Source: Bacillus sp. FJAT-18017 (GTDB lineage: Bacteria > Bacillota > Bacilli > Bacillales > Cytobacillaceae). From it: a stretch of DNA of 64,000 nt. Both the position numbers and the translations under genes were made by a program. Position 1 is the first letter of the stretch. Every line of letters begins with the position of its first letter. The notes beneath the pieces were generated by a model. That model was not told where the DNA came from. It searched no databases and worked only from the letters and a program-made list of their open reading frames with translations. The stretch covers positions 785,001-849,000 of the forward strand of contig NZ_CP012602.1 of the NCBI RefSeq assembly GCF_001278805.1, in the 5' to 3' direction. Shown one piece after another: positions 8,273 to 15,945 of the stretch.

Positions 8273-8741
8273 ATTCAAACAAAGATAGTTTAAGGTCTTT
8301 TCCGTAACAATAGACTAACAGCGCATGCAATTGCGCTCTGTGGTGATACACGTGCGCTAAAATTTCAAGCAGCCATTCATACCTCGTGTACGAGACACCC
8401 CAATAGGAGGTAGTTTCTTGCTGAAGTTCATCATCGGTATAGTTTTTGTACCTTTCTTCTAATGCTTTGAAATTAGCAAAAAGAGCAGCCTTGATGTCAA
8501 TAAGGTTACTGTATGAATTGCTGGCATAAAGGTGGCTCATTTCCTCCTGTGTTGCTCCGTCTGAAATAACCATGTCTGCTCTGCAAATGGTTGCGAGGTG
8601 CCCGAGTAATTCCCCAACCGAAAATTTGTCTGGATGAGGCCGCTTTGGTAAATCGGATTCTTCCAGTTGGTCAATGATGGAAGCCGTTGTTTGTATGGCA
8701 ATTTCTATTTGATGCAGCGTGCTTTTGCAGTATGTATTCAC
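8271..8741 (-). CDS. DinB-family (YfiT/DinB four-helix) protein
   Basis: This 156-residue protein has the DinB four-helix-bundle layout: an N-terminal LHQIEIAIQTTASIIDQL helix, FSVGELLGHLATICRADM with the first metal-type His, and a C-terminal LEILAHVYHHRAQLHALL with the HxxxHxxxLH pattern. Members bind divalent metal and include thiol-dependent transferases; activity here is not known. GTG 8741 is chosen because GAGGAGG lies 5 nt upstream and the product aligns with the family start; a longer in-frame reading to 8888 only translates the upstream repeat and IS end. Confidence 0.85.
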   Translation of the reverse strand: MNTYCKSTLHQIEIAIQTTASIIDQLEESDLPKRPHPDKFSVGELLGHLATICRADMVISDGATQEEMSHLYASNSYSNLIDIKAALFANFKALEERYKNYTDDELQQETTSYWGVSYTRYEWLLEILAHVYHHRAQLHALLVYCYGKDLKLSLFE

Positions 8742-8808
8742 TGTTTCCTCCTCAAGATTCTGGCTCGTATTGTCCATGGCAAAAGCTGTGGCCACCAATA
8801 TAATTTCA

Positions 8809-8852
8809 GAGTCGTCAAGAACCTTTATTGACGACCGAAGCCCCCACTTTTT
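8809..8852. repeat. Left part of a 52-bp repeat unit split by the IS element
   Basis: The 44 bases GAGTCGTC...CACTTTTT match the first 44 bases of the units right of the IS. The remaining 8 bases (TACCTTCA) lie at 10,241-10,248 beyond the target duplication, so the undisrupted unit was exactly 52 bp. Confidence 0.9.
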
Positions 8853-8907
8853 AGTCAAGTCCACTATCTTGTGTAAATTCCTATACAATGGTATATCAGC
8901 TTATTTT

Positions 8908-8953
8908 ATTTTTGGTGGAATGAAGGGGGTACCCCCTTCATTCCACCAAAAAT
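8908..8953. terminator. 46-bp perfect palindrome downstream of the transposase gene
   Basis: Bases 8908-8953 form an uninterrupted palindrome centred at 8930/8931 (GGGGGTACCCCC core). T-rich flanks would make it a terminator in both directions. It lies just inside the IS end and probably isolates the transposase gene from outside transcription, or marks an IS end structure. Confidence 0.75.
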
Positions 8954-8967
8954 TTCGCGCTTCGCGT

Positions 8968-10137
8968 CTATTTTTTAAAAAGGATCTTTTTCCTTTCTTG
9001 TTCTTCCGTATAGTCAATCAGGATTGCGCCAATCATTCGAAATGCAGATTGGGTATTGGGGAAAATTCGGATTGACCTTTCCCTTCTACGGACTTCCTGA
9101 TTCAACCGTTCCAGCGAATTTGTACTTCGGATATATGGGTGGTACTTGGCAGGTTCGTTAAGGAACTGAATGGCATCCTCGAAGCCTTCTTCCAATGTTC
9201 TCAGTGTACGCTCAAGTTTAGGATTATCCCCAAACCGGTCTATAAATTCATCCTTAAACCGCCTAGCCTCATCCGCCTCAGCTACATCAAAGATCCTCTT
9301 AAGCCCGAATTTCACCTCATCCATTTCTTTTTTGGGCAGATTGGTGAAAATGTTTCTTTTGAAATGAACCAGGCAACGTTGCCAGATGGTTCCCACGAAC
9401 TCTTTAGCTATGGCGGCTTTCAGGCCTTTGTGTGCGTCAGAAATAACTATTTTGGGGGATTGGAGTCCTCTTTCCTGAAGGTGCTGGAAAAAACTCTGCC
9501 ATGCTTCAAAACTCTCGGAGTGGGCCACTTTTAAGCCTAAGACATCCCGGTGATTGCCTTCATCAATCGCTGTCGCGATATAAACGGCTTTGGAGACCAC
9601 GCGGTTATGTTCCCTTACCTTGATATACATCGCATCTGCAAAAATATAAGGATAATATTTAGTGTTAAGAGGCCGGCTGGCCCATTGGCTCACCACCGGG
9701 TCAAGCATTTCCGTCAGAGAAGAAACGAAGGATTTTGAAACACTCTCCCCGCATAATTGTTTGACAATATGCTTGACCTTTCGGGTGGATACGCCATTTA
9801 CAACCATTTCAAGCATAGAGAGGATAAACGCCTGGTCGCATCTTGAATACCTTTCAAAAACGGTTGTCGAAAAGTCTCCACCCCGTGTACGGGGCACCTT
9901 CAAGGTAACTTTGCCGATACTGAGTAAAAGATCGCGTTCATAATAACCATTTCGGTAGTCGCGGCGAATTGAATTCCGCTCGTAGGCCCCAGCCTGGAGA
10001 TACTCGTCCCGCTCCTTTTCCATTACGGCATTCAATACAAGGACAATGGACGCTTTCATCACAGTGTCGATGTTGGAAGCCATTACGGCTTCTTTTAAAA
10101 CGTCGGTATTTAGGTTAAACTGAATTTGGGTCATCAT
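8968..10137 (-). CDS. IS256-family (Mutator-type) DDE transposase
   Basis: This 389-residue transposase catalyses cut/copy movement of the surrounding IS. Catalytic residues are seen in context: Asp in FADAMYIKV (about residue 165), Asp in VISDAHKGLKAAI (about 230) and Glu in NSLERLNQEVRRRE (about 340), with the C/D..H motif segment WQRCLVHFKRNI between them. ATG 10,137 is chosen because GGAGG lies 5 nt upstream; an in-frame GTG at 10,149 precedes the SD. The gene is full-length with no stop or shift. Confidence 0.95.
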   Translation of the reverse strand: MMTQIQFNLNTDVLKEAVMASNIDTVMKASIVLVLNAVMEKERDEYLQAGAYERNSIRRDYRNGYYERDLLLSIGKVTLKVPRTRGGDFSTTVFERYSRCDQAFILSMLEMVVNGVSTRKVKHIVKQLCGESVSKSFVSSLTEMLDPVVSQWASRPLNTKYYPYIFADAMYIKVREHNRVVSKAVYIATAIDEGNHRDVLGLKVAHSESFEAWQSFFQHLQERGLQSPKIVISDAHKGLKAAIAKEFVGTIWQRCLVHFKRNIFTNLPKKEMDEVKFGLKRIFDVAEADEARRFKDEFIDRFGDNPKLERTLRTLEEGFEDAIQFLNEPAKYHPYIRSTNSLERLNQEVRRRERSIRIFPNTQSAFRMIGAILIDYTEEQERKKILFKK

Positions 10138-10240
10138 TAATTCCTCCACATTGTTTTCGTCGCTGATAACATTGTTGACAAAAGGAATTAATTTGACCCT
10201 TTTTCTTTTTACACAATTATATGGACTTTATCCACTTTTT

Positions 10241-10437
10241 TACCTTCAGGGTCGTCAAGAAGCTCTATTGACGACCGAAGCCTGCACTTTTTTACCTTCA
10301 GGGTCGCCAAGAACCTTTATTGACGACCGAAGCCCCCACTTTTTTACCTTCAGGGTCGTCAAGAAGCTCTATTGACGACCGAAGCCTCTACTTTTTTACC
10401 TTCAGAGTCGCCAAGAAATTTTATTGACAACGTGAAT
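10241..10437. repeat. 52-bp tandem hairpin repeats right of the IS
   Basis: After the 8-base remainder of the split unit, units begin at 10,249, 10,301, 10,353 and 10,405 (exact 52-bp period). Each has arms GGTCGTCAA / TTGACGACC and a constant tail with CTTTTTTACCTTCA. The last unit decays near 10,437. Confidence 0.93.
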
Positions 10438-10462
10438 CTCGCAAAGTTTATGACAAGTCCGA

Positions 10463-11233
10463 TTAGGAAAGCAAATAATCCAGCACCTGAGGCATTCTTT
10501 TTACAAAAAAAGAATAATGATGAGCGGCGCCGTCAATTACCTCAAAACGGGAATTCACCACTTTTTCCTTCAGCAGGGCATACACAGTTCGATTCGATTC
10601 AAGGAATCCTTTGCTGATTCGCTCATCATTGGGAACCTCGGAATTACCGCAGTCCATATAAAATTTCTCGATTCCAACAGGCTCTGATCGGGTCAGCATG
10701 TTTTCAACTTCCTCCTGATTCCGCCAAAAGGCAACGGAAATTGCAGCCACCCTCTTAAAAATATCGGGGTAGAGAAAAGTTGCCCGGGCTGTAATCAATC
10801 CGCCAAGTGAACAGCCGGCCATCATTGTATTGTCTTGAATAGTCTTGTATGTACTGTCGATATACGGTTTAAGCTCATTCACAATATAATCAATATACTC
10901 GTCGCCCTTGCCTCCATGCGGGCTAAGCGATCCAATCAACTCCTTGCTGAATTCGCCGCATGGCCATGGGCAATACTGGTCAAGGCGTTCCTCGGTTGTA
11001 GGCGGTGTATCTATGGCCACGACAATCAGGCCGATCCCGGCTTCATCCAGGTAATCCCCAAGCCGGAGCGAGACGCCTCCAATCGATTCCTCATCCCGAA
11101 ACACATTCTGGCCGTCGTGCATGTAGAGGACCGGGTAATGTGACTTAGATTCCGGATATCCTTTTGGCAGATAAACTCTGATAGTCCGCTTCTGATTAAA
11201 CGGTGTAACCATCATCTTGAATTCTTCAATCAT
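10463..11233 (-). CDS. Putative esterase of the alpha/beta-hydrolase fold (esterase D/YbbA-like)
   Basis: This 256-residue cytoplasmic hydrolase begins with a beta-rich RTIRVYLPKGYP segment, then YPVLYMHDGQNVF, the nucleophile elbow GCSLGG (Ser about residue 142) and a late HHYSFF that can provide the catalytic His. This is the pattern of the Esterase PF00756 class that includes siderophore and S-formylglutathione esterases. Substrate is unknown. ATG 11,233 follows AGGGGG by 7-8 nt. The gene has no obvious operon partner; it runs away from AOR's terminator region. Confidence 0.85.
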   Translation of the reverse strand: MIEEFKMMVTPFNQKRTIRVYLPKGYPESKSHYPVLYMHDGQNVFRDEESIGGVSLRLGDYLDEAGIGLIVVAIDTPPTTEERLDQYCPWPCGEFSKELIGSLSPHGGKGDEYIDYIVNELKPYIDSTYKTIQDNTMMAGCSLGGLITARATFLYPDIFKRVAAISVAFWRNQEEVENMLTRSEPVGIEKFYMDCGNSEVPNDERISKGFLESNRTVYALLKEKVVNSRFEVIDGAAHHYSFFVKRMPQVLDYLLS

Positions 11234-11294
11234 CGAAAAGCCCCCTATATTTTTTGCGTGGAAAAATCCTGTGTATCAAGAAAAACGGGGAGTG

Positions 11295-11348
11295 CCTGGC
11301 ACTGTTCGGGTGTGCGGAAATCCGGGTGGTACCTGGCACTGTTCGGGT
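11295..11348. repeat. Pair of 17-bp direct repeats
   Basis: CCTGGCACTGTTCGGGT occurs at 11,295 and 11,332, 37 bp apart. It is in the 170-bp gap between the esterase start and the AOR terminator. Function unknown. Confidence 0.7.
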
Positions 11349-11404
11349 TATGTGCCCGTTAAAAAGGCTCCGCGCGCATACGAATTCGGTTCTGCCTGAC
11401 ACGG

Positions 11405-11439
11405 CGAAAAAGGCTCCCGCACATTCCCGCGCGGAAGCC
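11405..11439 (-). terminator. Terminator of the AOR gene
   Basis: On the minus strand GGCT-t-CCGC pairs with GCGG-g-AGCC (plus coordinates 11,431-11,439 and 11,412-11,420) and is followed by TTTTT. Confidence 0.8.
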
Positions 11440-11459
11440 CAAGATCTTTTTTTGAAAAA

Positions 11460-13301
11460 TTAAACCAGCTGTGTTCCAGGAGCTTCTGTTGCTGGCAGGA
11501 TGCCCAGTTCGCGAAGCTTGTCTTCAGGAACGATGCCGTCTCTCCAGCCGCGGACCTGATAGTACTCCTCGAGCATGATATCCATGCGGCTTACATGGCC
11601 GGCGCTGTTTCCGGATGCGGGCTCTTCAGTGAAGCGTTTCGGCAGGAAGTCGTCCTCGCGCTTGTTTAGTCCGGCAAGGTTATTGTAATAGCGTTCAAGA
11701 TTGTAAATCCGCTCCCCGGCCTTCATGACATCATCCGCAGTCAGAGTGTTGCCGGTCATTGTGCTGTACTGCTCGGCATAGTGCTCGGCGTTTTCGGAGA
11801 ACGAAGAGAATTTACAAATGTTCATAGAATCGGAGAATGCGAGCAGATCCTGGAATATTTTCAGAAGCTCGCCTTTTCCTTCTGCAGCCAACCGGTCAAC
11901 TGGCTCAGGAATTCCGGCAATCTCGGCGGCAACAGTGTAGCCGCGCAGGTGGCAGGCACCGCGGTTGCTCGTTGCGTAGCCAAGGCCGATACCCTGGATT
12001 CCGCGTGGGTCATATGCTGGAATTGATTGGCCTTTAACAGACATCGACAGCTCAGGCGCACCCCAAATTGCCGTTGCACGCGCAGGCCCTTCAGCAAGAA
12101 CGCCGCCAAGACCTTCGCGGTAAGCGATTTGCCTTGTCAGTTCGATCATTCCATCGGCATCGCCCCACTCCAGCTTCTCTTCGATGATGCCTTTTTCGGA
12201 AGCTTCCATCGTAACGGAGAATGCGTGGCCAAGCTCGATTGTATCGATTCCGTATTCGTTGCAGCGGTCGATTAGGTATGAAATCGCCTTTGCATCGCTC
12301 AGCAAACAGTTTGAACCAAGCGACCATGCTGATTCGAACTCAATGCTCTCAACGCGTGTTTTGTACGGGCCGTCCTTGACTTCGACTTCAATCTTACAGC
12401 CGACAGGACAGGCGTGGCATGTATTGTTCGCAACAAGAAGGTGCTTGTTCACATACTCGCCGCTATGTAGCTCTGCCTGATCCCAGTGAGTCAATTGGGA
12501 GTTCTTCGTAGGCAGGGCGCCGACTTCGTTGATGAGGTTTGTAAGGACGTTTGTGCCGTAAACCGACAAGCCGCCTTTATTTGGTGCAGTCAGGCCGCCT
12601 TCAAGGATGGCTTTGACTGCTTTTTTATTTGCTTTTTGGTATTCTTCAGGCTGTGCTGGAACTGGCATATTGCCTTTTTGGGCTGCCTTGATGACAATTC
12701 CCTTTAGCAATTTGGAGCCTGCTACAGCAGCTGTGCCGCCGCGTCCAGCTGCACGGTCGTGTTCATTGATAAACGACGAGAAGAGGACTTTGTTTTCGCC
12801 GGCCTGGCCGATGGTGATGACGCTCAAGTCTTCTGCGCCATACTGATCCTTCATTGCCTGAACGGTAGCACGCGTGCTTTGCCCCCAGACAGTGGAAGCA
12901 TCGCGCAGTTCAGCGTTGCCATCCTCGATATAAAGGTAGACAGGCTTGTCGCTCTTTCCTTTAAAAATAACATTGTCAAAGCCGGCCCATTTCAGGCGTG
13001 CCGCGGTCCAGCCGCCAATATGGGAATCTGTTACTGTCCCTGTCAGCGGAGACTTTGTTACCACGCAAAGGCGTCCGCTCATTGAGGAACGTGAACCTGA
13101 TACAGGCCCTGTCATGAAACAGAGAATGTTTTCCTCTGAAAGCGGTTCCACCTCAGGCCCGTTGTCAAGCACGTACTTAACCCCAAGCCCGCGCCCGCCA
13201 ATGTACTTCCGCGCATCTTCTTCGTTGATGCTTCTGTACTCAACTGTGCCATTCGTCAAATCAACTACTGCTTCCTTGTTTTTGAAGCCGCCAAGATTCA
13301 T
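11460..13301 (-). CDS. aor: Aldehyde ferredoxin oxidoreductase (tungsten-pterin type)
   Basis: This 613-residue cytosolic enzyme oxidises aldehydes to carboxylates (or reduces acids) with ferredoxin-type carriers. The N-terminal domain (GGRGLGVKYVL, MTGPVSGS, SPLTGTVTDSHIGG) binds the bis-pterin cofactor. The [4Fe-4S] ligands are visible as C295-x2-C298-x3-C302 (TCHACPVGC) and the distant C496 (NICKF). The pterin-binding DPRGIQGIGLGYATSNRGACH block is at about 431-451. AAGGGGG lies 10 nt before the ATG. The gene is divergent from the MoeB-like gene, and a MoaD-like pair lies 6 kb away, which supports cofactor supply. Tungsten rather than molybdenum is inferred from the family. Confidence 0.93.
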   Translation of the reverse strand: MNLGGFKNKEAVVDLTNGTVEYRSINEEDARKYIGGRGLGVKYVLDNGPEVEPLSEENILCFMTGPVSGSRSSMSGRLCVVTKSPLTGTVTDSHIGGWTAARLKWAGFDNVIFKGKSDKPVYLYIEDGNAELRDASTVWGQSTRATVQAMKDQYGAEDLSVITIGQAGENKVLFSSFINEHDRAAGRGGTAAVAGSKLLKGIVIKAAQKGNMPVPAQPEEYQKANKKAVKAILEGGLTAPNKGGLSVYGTNVLTNLINEVGALPTKNSQLTHWDQAELHSGEYVNKHLLVANNTCHACPVGCKIEVEVKDGPYKTRVESIEFESAWSLGSNCLLSDAKAISYLIDRCNEYGIDTIELGHAFSVTMEASEKGIIEEKLEWGDADGMIELTRQIAYREGLGGVLAEGPARATAIWGAPELSMSVKGQSIPAYDPRGIQGIGLGYATSNRGACHLRGYTVAAEIAGIPEPVDRLAAEGKGELLKIFQDLLAFSDSMNICKFSSFSENAEHYAEQYSTMTGNTLTADDVMKAGERIYNLERYYNNLAGLNKREDDFLPKRFTEEPASGNSAGHVSRMDIMLEEYYQVRGWRDGIVPEDKLRELGILPATEAPGTQLV

Positions 13302-13395
13302 TGATTTGCAACCCCCTTACATTATTTGGTTAAAACCTTAGACAAACTGGCATCCGCGAGTATATTGGGCGAATGGCCATAGTCTTTCTTATGCG

Positions 13396-13423
13396 TTAGG
13401 AATGTATGGAGAATACTTCCTAA
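13396..13423. promoter_or_regulatory. Inverted repeat in the AOR leader
   Basis: TTAGGAatGTAT and ATACtTCCTAA form an interrupted inverted repeat about 95 bp upstream of the AOR start. It could be an operator or an RNA hairpin. The remaining 13,302-13,557 shows no gene. Confidence 0.35.
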
Positions 13424-13559
13424 TAGCTAAAAAATGCATGTACGTTTATTAAAATTCGACACTCTATTTTCATTTTCCTTCTACACTCGAAAAACAAATT
13501 GAAATTTTTAGAATATTATTTTTTAAAAAATTGGGCTGATTATAAGATCCGAATTGGAG

Positions 13560-13643
13560 ATATAAGCCATTTCCGCATGTATATGAGCCAATTTAGCGTG
13601 GATATGAGCCTCATATGAGCCGTTTTGGCATGGATATGAGCAA
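13560..13643. repeat. ATATGAGCC phased repeat (21-21-11-21 spacing)
   Basis: ATATAAGCC or ATATGAGC(C) words begin at 13,560, 13,581, 13,602, 13,613 and 13,634, spaced 21, 21, 11 and 21 bp. The same words with exactly the same spacing and a similar TTAGACAAT tail recur at 30,194-30,276, although the intervening bases differ. Confidence 0.9.
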
Positions 13644-13733
13644 TTAGACAATATATGGAGTTTCAAACCACTCGAAAAATAGGAACCAGACAGCTATAGT
13701 AATAGATAAGAGACTTTTGAGATGAGGGATAGA

Positions 13734-14765
13734 ATGAACGGATTGGAACGTTATTCACGCCAAATTCTTTTTAAGCCAATTGGGGAAAAAGGGCAAAAGA
13801 AGCTACTCGAGAGCCGCGCTGCAATTGTCGGAATGGGCGCTCTCGGCACTGTCATTGCCAATCATATGGTTCGTTCGGGTGTAGGATTTGTCCGCCTGAT
13901 CGACCGCGACCTTGTCGAACTGTCCAACCTGCAGCGCCAGACGCTTTACACCGAGGAGGATGCGCGAAAAAACCTTCCTAAAGCAGTCGCTGCCGCCCAA
14001 AGGCTCAGGTCAATTAATTCGGAAATTACAATAGAAGAGATTATCGCCGATGTAAACCTCGATAATGCTGAGGAGCTCCTTGGGGATGTTGACGTCATTA
14101 TTGATGGGACCGACAACTTTTCGGCACGCTATTTAATGAATGATATTGCTGTGAAATACAATATCCCATGGGTGTATGGCGGGGCGGTCAGCTCGCGGGG
14201 CATGTTCGCCGTAATAATACCTGGCAAAACACCTTGCTATCGATGCCTGTTTCCCGATGCACAGACAGGACTCGGTGAAACATGCGATACAATTGGGGTG
14301 TTGTCACCAATCACAGAAATTATCGGTTCGTTCGAGGCAATGGAGGCACTGAAAATCCTTGTCGGCGCACCGCACAACCCGAACCTTGAGCAAATCGACA
14401 TCTGGTACAACTCAACGATGCAGATGGACATCTCAAAAGGCCGTAACCCGGACTGCCCATGCTGCGCACAGAAGCAATTCGATTTCCTTGACCGCTCATC
14501 GGACAAGCAGGTCGCTTTTTCAGCACTATGCGGACGTGACACCGTCCAAATCAATCCTCGGAAAAAGAAACCGGTTGAGCTGGAAAAGCTCGCTGCCGTC
14601 TTGAAGGAAGCAGGCACCGTGACCGCCGCCAATCCATTCCTCCTAAAGTTCAAGCCGGACGAGAGCATCTCAATGGTTTTTTTCAAAGATGGCCGCGTGC
14701 TCGTGCATGGAACCAACGACCTGTCCGAAGCAAAATCCTACTTTGCTAGATATGCAGGGGCTTAG
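13734..14765 (+). CDS. MoeB/ThiF/HesA-family adenylyltransferase
   Basis: This 343-residue E1-like enzyme would adenylate the C-terminal Gly-Gly of a MoaD/ThiS-type carrier. It has the RYSRQIL N-terminus, ATP-binding GMGALGTVIANHMVRSG, the DRDLVELSNLQRQ segment with the conserved Arg, DGTDNFSARYLMND, and two zinc cysteine pairs (CYRC and CPCC). Beyond residue about 250 there is an 80-residue extension with a ubiquitin-fold look, as in MoeB-like proteins of AOR clusters. ATG 13,734 has GAGGGA upstream; the ATG at 13,722 lies before it. Divergent from AOR, so function in W/Mo-pterin assembly is likely; ThiF is the alternative. Confidence 0.88.
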   Translation: MNGLERYSRQILFKPIGEKGQKKLLESRAAIVGMGALGTVIANHMVRSGVGFVRLIDRDLVELSNLQRQTLYTEEDARKNLPKAVAAAQRLRSINSEITIEEIIADVNLDNAEELLGDVDVIIDGTDNFSARYLMNDIAVKYNIPWVYGGAVSSRGMFAVIIPGKTPCYRCLFPDAQTGLGETCDTIGVLSPITEIIGSFEAMEALKILVGAPHNPNLEQIDIWYNSTMQMDISKGRNPDCPCCAQKQFDFLDRSSDKQVAFSALCGRDTVQINPRKKKPVELEKLAAVLKEAGTVTAANPFLLKFKPDESISMVFFKDGRVLVHGTNDLSEAKSYFARYAGA

Positions 14766-14858
14766 AAGTTGCCCCAAGGCCAGGGAGCTTAAAAAGGTAA
14801 CATAGTACCTATCTATGTGTCCGAACTTGTTTATCACCAATTTTCTTAATAAAACAAG

Positions 14859-14885
14859 AGAGGCCGGATTCATCTCCCGGCCTCT
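14859..14885. terminator. Bidirectional terminator between MoeB-like and GNAT genes
   Basis: AGAGGCCGG (14,859-14,867) pairs with CCGGCCTCT (14,877-14,885), T-rich on one side and A-rich on the other. The two genes converge on it. Confidence 0.85.
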
Positions 14886-14888
14886 TTC

Positions 14889-15335
14889 TTATAGCGTTTT
14901 TTTCATAAATTTATTTACATCCCGGAAGCCCATTTTTTCATAAAGGTTCATCGCTATGTCGTTGTGGACGTAAACGTTGAGGCCTGCCTCCGGGTAGCCT
15001 TGGTCTTTGAATTCCTTTAGCGCCTCGTCAATTAGCAGCTTGGAATAACCGCGGCAACGGTACGAGGGTTTTACATAAATATCGCTGATCCAGCCGATTT
15101 CCTCTCCTGTCAAATAGTCAAAAGCCTTGTCGACATACACCCAGCCAACCAGTGTTTCCCTATCCATCAGGCAGCGGAAGTAGGCGCCGTATCTCGCTGA
15201 ATGTTCGTATGCCTCAATCATTCGCTGGCGGTTATTCTCGGCTACATGGTTAGTGGCCTCGCGCCGGTTTACACCAGCGAGCTCATATATTTCCTCCAGC
15301 TCTGTTTCGGAAGCCGTCTTAAAGGTTAATTCCAT
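14889..15335 (-). CDS. GNAT-family N-acetyltransferase
   Basis: This protein of about 148 residues carries the acetyl-CoA-binding GNAT motif A in ISDIYVKPSYRCRGYSKLL (consensus V-x-P-x-x-R-x-x-G-x-G/S) and a C-terminal NLYEKMGFRDV, which is the common beta-alpha ending. The acceptor is unknown. Start ATG 15,335 is preferred since GGTGG lies 7 nt upstream and the family length is about 150; the open frame extends without a good SD to 15,437, so a longer form is possible. Confidence 0.85.
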   Translation of the reverse strand: MELTFKTASETELEEIYELAGVNRREATNHVAENNRQRMIEAYEHSARYGAYFRCLMDRETLVGWVYVDKAFDYLTGEEIGWISDIYVKPSYRCRGYSKLLIDEALKEFKDQGYPEAGLNVYVHNDIAMNLYEKMGFRDVNKFMKKTL

Positions 15336-15539
15336 TGTTAATCCACCATCCTTTATTAGCCACCCTTTTATATTCTCCGGTGTGCTTTGTAATTCCTGCC
15401 AGTCAAGTTGATACAACTTCTTAGATAATGACTTCATTTTAACCCTGCTGTAACTTGTGTAAACTTATAGTTTTTCAGATAATTCTTAGGGTTGAGCATG
15501 TTTTAAAAATAGCCCCCCCTTTGGTTACATATTTGCTAA

Positions 15540-15713
15540 TCAATCTGCAATCCATTGGGCACGTTTTGCCTTCCTGCAAAGAATGAAATGGTTCCAATAC
15601 AGCTTATTGGCTACATTTTGACTTGCTGAAGAGCGTGAAATGATTCCAATAAAGCTTATTGGGCACATTTTGCCTTGCTGCAAAGGCTGAAATGGTTCCA
15701 ATAGGCCATTATC
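15540..15713. repeat. 52-bp hairpin repeats (CCAATA...TATTGG), three units
   Basis: Three 52-bp units each carry GAAATG-gtt-CCAATA-loop-TATTGG-gca-CATTTT type arms. The family is the same as at 157-290. The rest of the 15,438-15,945 gap has no supported gene. Confidence 0.88.
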
Positions 15714-15945
15714 AATCACCATTGACTCCCCCTGTTCTATTTTTCAGCCTTCAATTAATCTACTATTTATAAACATTTTATTCCGGGCACAATTAAATCA
15801 CTCTTTCTTCTAGACGAAAATTTCTTACCTCACTCTTCCGGGTTTCGCTTTCTTAACCCGGTACGGTTGGCTTAGGTTTTTTTTGCAAAGGATAGAGGGT
15901 ATATGAATAGGGAAAGTAGACTGCAGTAGACACGGAGAGACGAGG

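Larger units (their letters stand above)
8853..10232 (-). mobile_element. Complete IS256-family insertion sequence (1380 bp)
   Basis: Imperfect terminal inverted repeats of about 25 bp bound the element: AGTCAAGTCC...TTGTGTAAA at 8853-8877 and its counterpart GATAAAGTCC...TTGTGTAAA read inward from 10,232. An 8-bp direct duplication CACTTTTT flanks it (8845-8852 and 10,233-10,240), the size expected for IS256. It contains one full-length transposase gene. Intact ends, duplication and gene suggest recent, possibly still active, insertion. Confidence 0.93.

Noticed and set aside
8742..8888. N-terminal extension of the DinB gene
   Set aside because: It translates the split repeat and IS end; the SD and family start support GTG 8741.
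15875..15902. SigB promoter before cls
   Set aside because: GGGTAT is good but the -35 is poor and the spacer is 15-16 bp, so it is not listed as a feature.
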